A stretch of 6,871 bases of DNA from Eggerthellaceae bacterium (GTDB taxonomy: Bacteria; Actinomycetota; Coriobacteriia; Coriobacteriales; Eggerthellaceae). Location of the stretch: positions 1 to 6,871 of the forward strand of contig JAFYTB010000001.1 in assembly GCA_017559045.1 (NCBI GenBank). The letters are read 5' to 3'. The translations under genes were made by a program, and so were the position numbers. How positions within the stretch are numbered: the stretch's first letter is position 1; the number at the start of each line of letters is the position of its first letter. This document shows, piece by piece, positions 1-5,882 of this stretch. Under the pieces are notes generated by a model, which ran no database searches, was not told the origin of the DNA, and saw only the letters and a list, made by a program, of their open reading frames with translations.

Positions 1-221
1 ATCATCGTGGGATTTGCGGCCGTCGCAATGGCAAGACCAGTCTCCCCCATCGCCTGCCCAAGAAAAACAGAGCTGATAAGGTTATACGCACCATTGACCA
101 TCATGCCGCAAACAGAAGGCACGGCAAATTCGAGAATCAGCTTCGGAATCGACCCGGTGCCCATGCGCAAAACCTTGGCATCGGCCACATTAGCGTTGGG
201 TCTTTTCTCTACTTCCTGCAT
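1..221 (-). CDS. MATE-family multidrug/toxin exporter, N-terminal part (cut by window edge)
   Basis: Seventy-three N-terminal residues are visible and the gene runs off the left edge. After a polar leader of about 19 residues comes MGTGSIPKLILEFAVPSV (residues 20-37), followed by AYNLISSVFLGQAMGE (45-60). The Gly-Thr-Gly-Ser/Pro-Ile entry into the first helix and the YN-(I/L)-x-(S/D)-x-(V/I)-F-(L/V)-G pattern are typical of MATE Na+/H+-coupled exporters in the inner membrane. The usual family length is about 450 residues, so roughly one sixth is present. The start used is ATG at 219-221 with a weak GGGA about 7 nt upstream. ATG at 162-164 (residue 20) is a real alternative because AAGG lies 8 nt before it. 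The gene starts 26 nt after the stop of the MFS transporter and is probably co-transcribed with it. The substrate is not predictable from this fragment. Confidence 0.85.
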   Translation of the reverse strand, partial: MQEVEKRPNANVADAKVLRMGTGSIPKLILEFAVPSVCGMMVNGAYNLISSVFLGQAMGETGLAIATAANPTM

Positions 222-247
222 CCTGAAATCCCAGTCCTAACTAGCGC

Positions 248-1453
248 TTACTCGATACCGCGAATCTTGATATTCGAACGAAGCAAAACATTCCAAGCCA
301 CAAGCGCCACAACGGAAACGACAGTGACCAAAACACCCAGGCCCATAACGTAATTCGGCCAAGGCATCGTGGCGAGCACCATACCGAATGTACCGCCAAT
401 GTTGAAGGTGAAATTAATAAGCGAAGAGGCAGAACCCGTATCGCCATCCTGCTGCTCAAGAAGGATATTCATCACAAATGGACGGGAAACACTGCCCATA
501 AGCGCATACGTGCCAAACAGAATTAGGAACGCAAAGGGGCTGGCATAGCCAATCACAACCAGACCAACACCCGCAACAAGCGACACGGCGAAGACAGCCA
601 TGAGAATGCCCTTAACCTGAACGCGACCGCTGACGACAAGCGCAAGACCCGCACCTACAACGGACAACGCTGCATTAGCAGCAAAGAAAGCGCTGTACTG
701 GAACGTACTCAACTCGAAGAAATCGATGTAGATGTAAGAGGCACAGGAGATGTAGCCCATATAAGGTGCGCCATGGATAACGACCGTAAGCAGGATGAAG
801 AGAAAAGCTTTGTTTCTACCAACCACGAAGAGGCGACCGATGGAGCGAACCACACCTTCCGTAGTTCTGTCCGATTCGTCCAGAGGCTCAGGCGTAAGCA
901 CAATGAGCACGAGGCATGCAAAACCAAGGAAAGCCTGCATGAAGAATGTGAAACGCCAGTCCGCAAACGTGAGGATGATGGAGCCGAGAAGGGGTGCGCA
1001 CATAGGAGCAATAACGCCCATAGCCTGGATGATAACCAAGACTTTTTCGCGCGTACGGCCATCGAAGCAATCCTTAACAAGAGCCATCGAAATCGCGACC
1101 ATACCGCCGCCGCCAATACCTTGCAAAACACGAGCAGCGATAAGCAGCCATACATTGGACACGAGTCCGGAGAGCAATCCGAAAATCGCAAACATCAAGC
1201 CAGCAACCAGCAAAGGTCGCTTGCGCCCGAACTTATCGGAAATAGGACCAAATGCCAACGTACCGGCAGCCATAAAGAGGAAGAATCCGCTCAGTGTAAA
1301 TCCGACTATGGATTCGGACGCGTTGAGCACTTCGGTCATCTGAGGCAATGCCGGCAGAAACAGATCAGTTGCAATCGGGGGAGCCGAACCAAGCGCCACG
1401 ATAAGCGCAATAGTTCTCTTGTATCCGGAATCCCCTTTTTCAAGCTTAGCCAT
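248..1453 (-). CDS. MFS drug transporter, Bcr/CflA type (complete)
   Basis: This 401-residue inner-membrane protein has the pattern of a 12-helix major facilitator and is near the usual length for the Bcr/CflA drug:H+ antiporters. ATDLFLPALP (residues 28-37) is the helix 1 signature of that subfamily, with an acidic residue, D30, in the membrane. GPISDKFGRKRPL (69-81) is MFS motif A in the helix 2-3 loop. RVLQGIGGGG (108-117) is motif B with R108. MGVIAPMCAPLLGSI (145-159) is the antiporter-associated motif C, followed by DWRFTFF. A charged central loop lies at about 189-215. The ATG start has AAGGTGG 10 nt upstream. The gene follows the unknown-function gene by 51 nt and precedes the MATE gene by 26 nt. 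Members export drugs or metabolites such as bicyclomycin or chloramphenicol; the substrate here is unknown. The family call is secure. Confidence 0.93.
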   Translation of the reverse strand: MAKLEKGDSGYKRTIALIVALGSAPPIATDLFLPALPQMTEVLNASESIVGFTLSGFFLFMAAGTLAFGPISDKFGRKRPLLVAGLMFAIFGLLSGLVSNVWLLIAARVLQGIGGGGMVAISMALVKDCFDGRTREKVLVIIQAMGVIAPMCAPLLGSIILTFADWRFTFFMQAFLGFACLVLIVLTPEPLDESDRTTEGVVRSIGRLFVVGRNKAFLFILLTVVIHGAPYMGYISCASYIYIDFFELSTFQYSAFFAANAALSVVGAGLALVVSGRVQVKGILMAVFAVSLVAGVGLVVIGYASPFAFLILFGTYALMGSVSRPFVMNILLEQQDGDTGSASSLINFTFNIGGTFGMVLATMPWPNYVMGLGVLVTVVSVVALVAWNVLLRSNIKIRGIE

Positions 1454-1463
1454 ACGAAAAACG

Positions 1464-1470
1464 CCACCTT
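1464..1470 (-). promoter_or_regulatory. Ribosome binding site of the MFS gene
   Basis: AAGGTGG on the minus strand, 10 nt before the ATG at 1451-1453. It matches the 3' part of the extended Shine-Dalgarno consensus (AGGTG). It lies in the 51-nt gap after the preceding gene, so the MFS gene can initiate translation independently. No convincing promoter or T-tract terminator is visible in that gap. Confidence 0.55.
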
Positions 1471-1504
1471 CTATCTTATGAACACACGAATGGTAGCACT
1501 GGCC

Positions 1505-2410
1505 TTACTTCGAACGACAGACAATTGCATGAATGGAGAGACCGAGTTCGCGGGCACGCGCAATAATGGCCTCTCGATAGGGATCTATCATACGATCGAG
1601 AGCATCAGGGTGCGAAGCATGCAAGACGCACCAATAGCGGTAATAGCGCACGGGCACATCAATTCCGCCATTGCACAGCTCAAGCGCAACATGGTCAACA
1701 CCGCCAAGAAGTGTTTGGGCGTAGTCAATATCTTCGACGGCAAGACATACGGCGCGCCTCAGAATCGCCAAACCTTCGCTGTCAAGAGTCTCAAACCCGA
1801 GGGAAGAGCGCCTGACACCGGAAGAAGAACCCTGCTTAGAATCCTGCGCATATGCACGCATGGCCTGAGACAGCGCAGAGGACACGCTCGGCTCATCGAC
1901 TCTCGAAGAGCATGCAGCAATATCTTGCTCGGAAATAGAATGAGAAGTCCATTGAGCCTGCGTGACCTCATCCGACTTCGGCGCTCCTCCAAACAACTCG
2001 GCAACACGTTTAACCGCATTCGGAAACAGGCGTCTCTCGCGCATACCCATAGTCGAGGGGATGATTCGCAACTCGTCGAAGGAAATTCCGGATCGCGCGA
2101 GCGCAAGCATCAAGACCTCACGTCGGGCATTAAGCTCAGAGCGCGCAATGGCATCATCAAGGTAGACGCCCATGACAAAACGCTCGGAAGACTCCCCAGA
2201 TTTCTGAGGAGTGTCATCCTTTGCGAAATACAGTGAATTGGTATGGGCGAGAACGTACTCGGCAGCGGCAGCATTGTCGAACCACGTCTGACGAACGGCC
2301 TGCTCATAAGCCGCGTTATTACGCGCAATCTTGAAAGCCCGAGCGGACTCTCCTCCAAATTGCGCAATCTGATGGTCAATGCCCGCCTTAAGGCTTTGCA
2401 TGGTGGGCAC
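1505..2410 (-). CDS. Protein of unknown function, weakly DUF721-like N-terminal half
   Basis: A 301-residue protein with no signal peptide or membrane segment, so probably cytoplasmic. I do not recognise it firmly. Residues about 37-125 have a weak DUF721 (DciA-like) pattern: an aromatic-containing helix (QAVRQTWFDNAAAAEYV), a strand GVYLDDAIARSELNARRE (81-98) and then FDELRIIPS. DUF721 proteins often show an 'Ala-x-x-x-Glu-Leu-x-x-(R/K)' core of this sort. Residues about 145-205 are polar and Ser-rich, probably a flexible linker. The C-terminal part (207-301) looks like a separate alpha-rich domain with an aromatic patch, VRYYRYWCVLHASHPD (254-269). The start is GTG at 2408-2410, preceded by CAGG 7 nt upstream. 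ATG at 2399-2401 with GGTG 6 nt upstream is equally possible and three codons shorter. It begins 2 nt after the permease stop, implying translational coupling to that transporter. Confidence 0.82.
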   Translation of the reverse strand: MPTMQSLKAGIDHQIAQFGGESARAFKIARNNAAYEQAVRQTWFDNAAAAEYVLAHTNSLYFAKDDTPQKSGESSERFVMGVYLDDAIARSELNARREVLMLALARSGISFDELRIIPSTMGMRERRLFPNAVKRVAELFGGAPKSDEVTQAQWTSHSISEQDIAACSSRVDEPSVSSALSQAMRAYAQDSKQGSSSGVRRSSLGFETLDSEGLAILRRAVCLAVEDIDYAQTLLGGVDHVALELCNGGIDVPVRYYRYWCVLHASHPDALDRMIDPYREAIIARARELGLSIHAIVCRSK

Positions 2411-2412
2411 CG

Positions 2413-4245
2413 TTAAGCCTGAGACGGCTCAAGCTCTTCAAAGGCGCCATACGCCTCTTCATCGGGAGTGTGATGCTTGCGGTATGCAGCCAGGAATACG
2501 GGGTCTGCATGCACGGCATCAACGGGAAGGAGATCGAGGTTCATAGCAGGCTCGGGCGCAGGACGGTCGTACTTGGAGCCAATAACGGAAACGAGAATGC
2601 CGACAGCAAGCAGCGCAATACCGCCCCACTGCATCAAAGAATGGATGAACGGAATAGCAGTACCGAAAGAATCATAGTCGGCAGGACCCCAGCCTCCAAA
2701 ATCGACCTCGTACCAACCAAGCCAAACCTGGGCAATAAACAGGAAGCCACCGAAGATGATCATAATCATGCCAATGCGAGTCACATCACCCTGCGTAAGC
2801 TTCGTACGGGGGTTCAACGGATATCGCTCAGGGTTCTTAGCAGACATGCCGCCGTACAAAACCTTCATGATGACATAGACCACCGGGCCACTAAGCGCAG
2901 CAACCATACCCAAGAAGAAATAGTCAGTTCCATTAGTGAGCATAGCGAAGATGGCAATGCAGAACGGGAGTCCGCAATAGAACAGCAATGCGGGCTTACC
3001 GCCGGGCATAACGAACAGACCGCGCTTCTTGCGCTCCTCGACAGGAACCGTCCTCCTCAGCTTAACAACAGCAAGCGGCAGGATGACATACAGGGCAAGA
3101 ATGAACATGACCTCCATGCTTACCAGCGTGGTGAAGTCAGACTGGGCAAGCACGAGCGTCACAGCAGAAAGCGAGAGAATACCCCAATACGGAACACCGC
3201 GCTTCTTGCTCACTTTCACCAAAAAATGCGGGCACAGATTGTCATCAGCCAAGACGAACAGACCACGGGAGCCGCTAGCAAGATAGGTGTTGAACATAGC
3301 GCACTGAGAAATAGTAGCGATGATGAGGAACATGTAACCCCATGCAGGACCAAGGAAGGTGGTCAAAACCGTTGCATAGCCAACACTCGACGCATCGAAG
3401 CCGCCCTCAGTAGACCAGTTCATCCAAGTTCCCTCAGGAAGGGAAGCAAGACCAGCAATGGTGGGGAGAACATAAGTCAGTGCCACAACGGGCATGGCGA
3501 TGAGAAGACCGCGGGGAACAACGCGCGGATCCTTGATTTCGCCAGACATGTTGGCGATACGCTCATAGCCGCAATACATCCACACACAGATGCACAAACC
3601 GGCGCCGACACTGGAAAGAGGATCAGCGCCTTCGGGCATCATGGGGATCATGGGGTTGGTATTCCAATTGAGGAAACCAACAACGGCAACGAGCGCGAAA
3701 GCAAGCAGAATAGCAACGGAGAGAATCGTAGAAACCTTATCGACCTCGCGAAGGCCCATAAGATTAACGATAGTAAAGATAACGATCATGCCCACTTTGA
3801 GCGCGATAATAGCCGACTCGCTCATGGGGATCATTTGACTCACATAGCCGGCAACCAAGGCGACGTAAACGCCATTGGTAATGTAAGCAGACATGGTCTC
3901 CCACCAGCCAGCCTGGAAGCCCCAAAACTCGCCAAAGGCTTCCTTTGCCCACACGTATACACCGCCCTCACGCGGCATGATGGAGGCGCACTCGGCAACC
4001 ATGTTACTGATGGGATAAGACCAGATAAAAGGAAAGGCAATAAGCATTACAAGGGTAATGCCGGGACCGGATTGCGGAATCATCTCCTCGATGCCAAAAG
4101 CACCAGCTGCAACGAGGCAATAGAGCATGAAGACAATGCCCGAGACCTTGATATCATACTTCTTAAGACCGGCAACGCCGTGAACCTGATTGGCCAACCT
4201 TACCGCCTTTACCAATACACGTGGAGGGTGGTACATCTCCAACAT
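2413..4245 (-). CDS. APC-superfamily amino acid/polyamine-type permease with extended C-terminus
   Basis: A 610-residue inner-membrane permease, counted from ATG 4243-4245. GAFGIEEMIPQSGPGITL (helix 1 into 2, about residues 48-65) is the APC substrate-site region. EGGVYVWAKEAFGEFWGFQAG (from about 93) closely follows the (N/G)GGYxxW...xxGPFWGFQ pattern of polyamine/amino acid permeases, including the plant PUT/LAT type. YCGYERIANMSGEIKDPRVVPRG (from about 224) is the conserved APC loop after helix 6. About 12 core helices are followed by two more (near 491-508 and 531-555) and a soluble acidic tail of about 55 residues; family members commonly have 450-500 residues. The frame stays open upstream to a TTG at 4357-4359, but that stretch contains CTA, TTA, TCA and ATA codons; TTA, CTA and TCA are absent from the next roughly 590 codons. 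I therefore start at 4245, with a weak CAGG 10 nt upstream. Substrate and direction are unknown. Confidence 0.92.
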   Translation of the reverse strand: MLEMYHPPRVLVKAVRLANQVHGVAGLKKYDIKVSGIVFMLYCLVAAGAFGIEEMIPQSGPGITLVMLIAFPFIWSYPISNMVAECASIMPREGGVYVWAKEAFGEFWGFQAGWWETMSAYITNGVYVALVAGYVSQMIPMSESAIIALKVGMIVIFTIVNLMGLREVDKVSTILSVAILLAFALVAVVGFLNWNTNPMIPMMPEGADPLSSVGAGLCICVWMYCGYERIANMSGEIKDPRVVPRGLLIAMPVVALTYVLPTIAGLASLPEGTWMNWSTEGGFDASSVGYATVLTTFLGPAWGYMFLIIATISQCAMFNTYLASGSRGLFVLADDNLCPHFLVKVSKKRGVPYWGILSLSAVTLVLAQSDFTTLVSMEVMFILALYVILPLAVVKLRRTVPVEERKKRGLFVMPGGKPALLFYCGLPFCIAIFAMLTNGTDYFFLGMVAALSGPVVYVIMKVLYGGMSAKNPERYPLNPRTKLTQGDVTRIGMIMIIFGGFLFIAQVWLGWYEVDFGGWGPADYDSFGTAIPFIHSLMQWGGIALLAVGILVSVIGSKYDRPAPEPAMNLDLLPVDAVHADPVFLAAYRKHHTPDEEAYGAFEELEPSQA

Positions 4246-4420
4246 TGCTGATAAACCTGAGGCTTCTCTGCTGCTGCTCTTATGGCGGAGCGGTATGGTC
4301 TTCAAAGCCTGACAACGTATTATTGCGCAGAAAACTAGCGCATTCTGCATAATTTTCAATATGTCGGAAAATTCTGCGTGATAGCGGTAAGCGGCAAAAA
4401 CGGAATCCTCGGAGAAAACC
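4246..4420 (-). promoter_or_regulatory. Intergenic region with inverted and direct repeats, likely permease promoter/operator
   Basis: This is the longest non-coding stretch of the window (175 nt), between the stop of the DmsC-like gene and the permease start. It holds an inverted repeat AATTTTC / GAAAATT (4351-4357 and 4367-4373, 9-nt spacer). It also has a direct repeat ATTCTGC (4342-4348 and 4371-4377, 29 bp apart) and an inverted copy GCAGAA (4327-4332) facing TTCTGC (4343-4348). No run of T follows any of these on the minus strand, so they do not look like an intrinsic terminator. I find no convincing -35/-10 pair: TTGAAA at 4354-4359 is followed only by a poor -10. A regulator-binding region is the likeliest reading, but this is inference from layout. 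Confidence 0.4.
4351..4373. repeat. Inverted repeat AATTTTC-N9-GAAAATT
   Basis: Two perfect 7-bp arms separated by 9 bp, centred at 4362, about 117 nt upstream of the permease start. The size and AT-rich arms suit a dimeric regulator binding site. The 4371-4377 copy of the ATTCTGC direct repeat overlaps the right arm; the other copy ends just left of the left arm. Confidence 0.5.
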
Positions 4421-5353
4421 CTACCTCATGCGTCGCAAAACCGCAGGACGACATAATACAGCCATTTCATAGAATCTATCACGAGCAAAATAAAAAGCTA
4501 TGACAGACACACCGCAGGGAACGATCAAACCACTCGACGATAAATAGTCAACGAAGAGCGCAAGGGCGGCCAGCAGCAAGCAGGTGAAGGAGGCCAACGT
4601 TAACAGGGCAAGCACCCTCCCCCGCCTTGCGACAAGCTCATTGAGCCTGTCGAGCGCTGCATGCTCTCTCGGCGTTTCGGGATTCGCAACGCGAAGAGCA
4701 CGATGCGTGTCAGCATGCATATACAAGGTAGCTGCACCCAGCATTGCGGCGCAAGCAAGAACATAAGTAATGAGCACGGGCAGCGCATCACCAGAAAACG
4801 CAAGCGCAAGCGGAATGCCAACTCCAAGTGAGCAGGCAAACAATTCCCAAGAAGACTCTGGGCCAAACCATAAAGGCTGCGCATGAACCTTATATGCACG
4901 CGCCATCGCTAAAACCAGACAAATACCTAGCGCCAAAGACACAAGATTCAGCACAACTGCGACCGAACTTAAACCTATTACAAGGGCATACAGCCAAACT
5001 GCAAGAGACCCCCAATAAGCAGAAACGATCAAGATCTCGCGCGAAAGCCACGAGCTAGCAAGGTTGCGCAACGAGGTAGGGGCACGTAAAGGCTTGGCCA
5101 AATGAACCACCGAAGCAACCATGCCGACGAACACAAGAACAAGGCAGAGGGCGGGAAGCCAAACACTCACCGAAGAGATAAGCCGGAGCGGAATAGCGGC
5201 ACCAACAACACCAACGCTGGCAGAACACAGCAAGGTGAACAAAATGAGGGGAAGCTCGCTACGGCATTGAGCTTCTACACGAGCATCCCCTCGCGCTAAC
5301 TGAGTGTACGCGCAGGTGGAATCAATTCCACCTGCGCCGTTCTCGTTTCGCAA
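4421..5353 (-). CDS. DmsC-type membrane anchor subunit of molybdoenzyme
   Basis: A 310-residue integral membrane protein with a DmsC-like layout of about eight helices (E. coli DmsC is 287 residues). Family marks are SELPLILFTLL at the first helix (32-42), HLAKPLRA (84-91), SWLSREI (101-107), ARAYKVHAQP (151-160) and RDRFYEM (291-297). DmsC proteins anchor the catalytic and iron-sulfur subunits to the membrane and exchange electrons with menaquinol. The start is TTG 5351-5353: AGGGAG lies 7 nt upstream and no ATG or GTG occurs in frame before the first helix. This gives about 31 residues ahead of the SELPL helix entry, compared with only a few in E. coli DmsC. That leader includes a perfect palindrome in codons 6-15. 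Only 1 nt separates it from the ferredoxin stop, so translation is probably coupled. The family call is firm; the exact start is less so. Confidence 0.87.
   Translation of the reverse strand: MRNENGAGGIDSTCAYTQLARGDARVEAQCRSELPLILFTLLCSASVGVVGAAIPLRLISSVSVWLPALCLVLVFVGMVASVVHLAKPLRAPTSLRNLASSWLSREILIVSAYWGSLAVWLYALVIGLSSVAVVLNLVSLALGICLVLAMARAYKVHAQPLWFGPESSWELFACSLGVGIPLALAFSGDALPVLITYVLACAAMLGAATLYMHADTHRALRVANPETPREHAALDRLNELVARRGRVLALLTLASFTCLLLAALALFVDYLSSSGLIVPCGVSVIAFYFARDRFYEMAVLCRPAVLRRMR
5310..5337 (-). repeat. Perfect hairpin at the 5' end of the DmsC-like gene
   Basis: GCGCAGGTGGAA and TTCCACCTGCGC form 12 bp with a four-base loop (TTGA in the mRNA sense), or 13 bp with a two-base loop. 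The stem begins about 16 nt after the first base of the TTG start and lies in codons 6 to 15. No T-tract follows on either strand, so it is not a standard intrinsic terminator. Its place between the iron-sulfur and anchor coding parts suggests an RNA-level control or processing site, or a small inserted palindromic element. Confidence 0.75.
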
Positions 5354-5354
5354 C

Positions 5355-5870
5355 CTAGCACTCCCTCTTCAGCATGCGAGCGGCAGCACGTGCGCGCACG
5401 TTGCTCTCAACCTGCTCCACCGGACCGAACGTCAGAGCGCCACCGCAGCAGCTCTCGACGCATGCCGGCTTCTCACCGGCACGAAGGCGGTCGATACACA
5501 TATCGCACTTGCGCATGAGACCATCAAGGTCGAATTGCGGAGCGCCAAATTCACAGGCCCAGCTGCAATAGCGACAGCCAATGCATTTATTACGATCCAC
5601 GAGTACAGCACCGAACTGACCTTCGCGAGAAATGGCCTTTGCCGGGCAAACAGCCATGCAGTCAGGAGACCCGCAGTGCATGCAGGCAAGAGAGATGTAC
5701 TGGATGGAACTCTCGCCATCGGAAACCTGCATTACCTGACGATAGCGCGGTCCAATAGTGCCAGGAGCCTCCTGAGCATAAGGACGAAGTTCGTGAGACG
5801 ACTTACAGGCAACTTCACAAGCGAAGCACTCAGCACAGCGGCTTGCGTTGAAATGAACAGCGTATTGCAT
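5355..5870 (-). CDS. DmsB-type 4x[4Fe-4S] electron-transfer subunit
   Basis: A 171-residue ferredoxin-like subunit with four cysteine sets: C12-C15-C18-C22, C63-C66-C71-C75, C96-C99-C102-C106 and C122-C125...C137-C141. The CxxCxxxxCxxxCP in the second set and CIGCRYCxxAC in the third are diagnostic of the DmsB/PhsB/NrfC group. These proteins pass electrons between the membrane anchor and the molybdenum subunit. It has no signal peptide of its own; such subunits usually co-export with the partner or stay in the cytoplasm. At 171 residues it is shorter than E. coli DmsB (205), lacking its C-terminal tail. Unusually, the Pro after the last Cys is replaced in the third set (CEFGAP) and the fourth (CVESCC, which adds a Cys at 142). 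The ATG has GGGGGAGG 4 nt upstream. It lies 12 nt after the catalytic subunit and 1 nt before the anchor. Confidence 0.95.
   Translation of the reverse strand: MQYAVHFNASRCAECFACEVACKSSHELRPYAQEAPGTIGPRYRQVMQVSDGESSIQYISLACMHCGSPDCMAVCPAKAISREGQFGAVLVDRNKCIGCRYCSWACEFGAPQFDLDGLMRKCDMCIDRLRAGEKPACVESCCGGALTFGPVEQVESNVRARAAARMLKREC
5361..5366 (-). promoter_or_regulatory. Ribosome binding site for the TTG start of the DmsC-like gene
   Basis: AGGGAG on the minus strand, 7 nt before TTG 5351-5353. It lies inside the last codons of the ferredoxin gene (Arg-Glu-Cys-stop). This is the main reason for accepting the TTG start, and it implies coupled translation of the two subunits. Confidence 0.6.
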
Positions 5871-5874
5871 GATG

Positions 5875-5882
5875 CCTCCCCC
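5875..5882 (-). promoter_or_regulatory. Ribosome binding site of the DmsB-like gene
   Basis: GGGGGAGG on the minus strand, directly after the stop of the catalytic subunit and 4 nt before ATG 5868-5870. The spacing is short but the purine match is strong, supporting the chosen start. Confidence 0.7.

Noticed and set aside
7..240. Plus-strand open frame at the left edge
   Set aside because: The minus strand here gives a clear MATE N-terminus; the plus frame has no family resemblance.
773..2236. Plus-strand open frame of 487 codons spanning parts of the MFS and unknown genes
   Set aside because: It is in the same codon-aligned register opposite two real genes, crosses their junction, and has a polar, low-sense composition. 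It is a shadow of codon bias.
2470..4251. Plus-strand open frame of 593 codons opposite the permease
   Set aside because: It is in exact codon register with the permease and stays open because that gene avoids TTA, CTA and TCA. Its translation is rich in His, Arg, Asn and Gly with no recognisable fold or motif.
4246..4359. Upstream extension of the permease to TTG 4357-4359 (38 more residues)
   Set aside because: These codons include CTA, TTA, TCA twice and ATA three times, whereas TTA, CTA and TCA are absent from the following roughly 590 codons. The stretch also contains the repeats of the intergenic region.
5310..5350. Intrinsic terminator reading of the hairpin before the anchor gene
   Set aside because: No T-run follows the stem on either strand, and the hairpin lies inside the coding frame after a well-placed ribosome binding site.
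5388..5401. Perfect 14-bp palindrome ACGTGCGCGCACGT near the end of the ferredoxin gene
   Set aside because: It encodes an Arg/Ala-rich stretch, leaves little loop for a stable RNA hairpin and has no T-tract; likely chance in GC-rich coding sequence.
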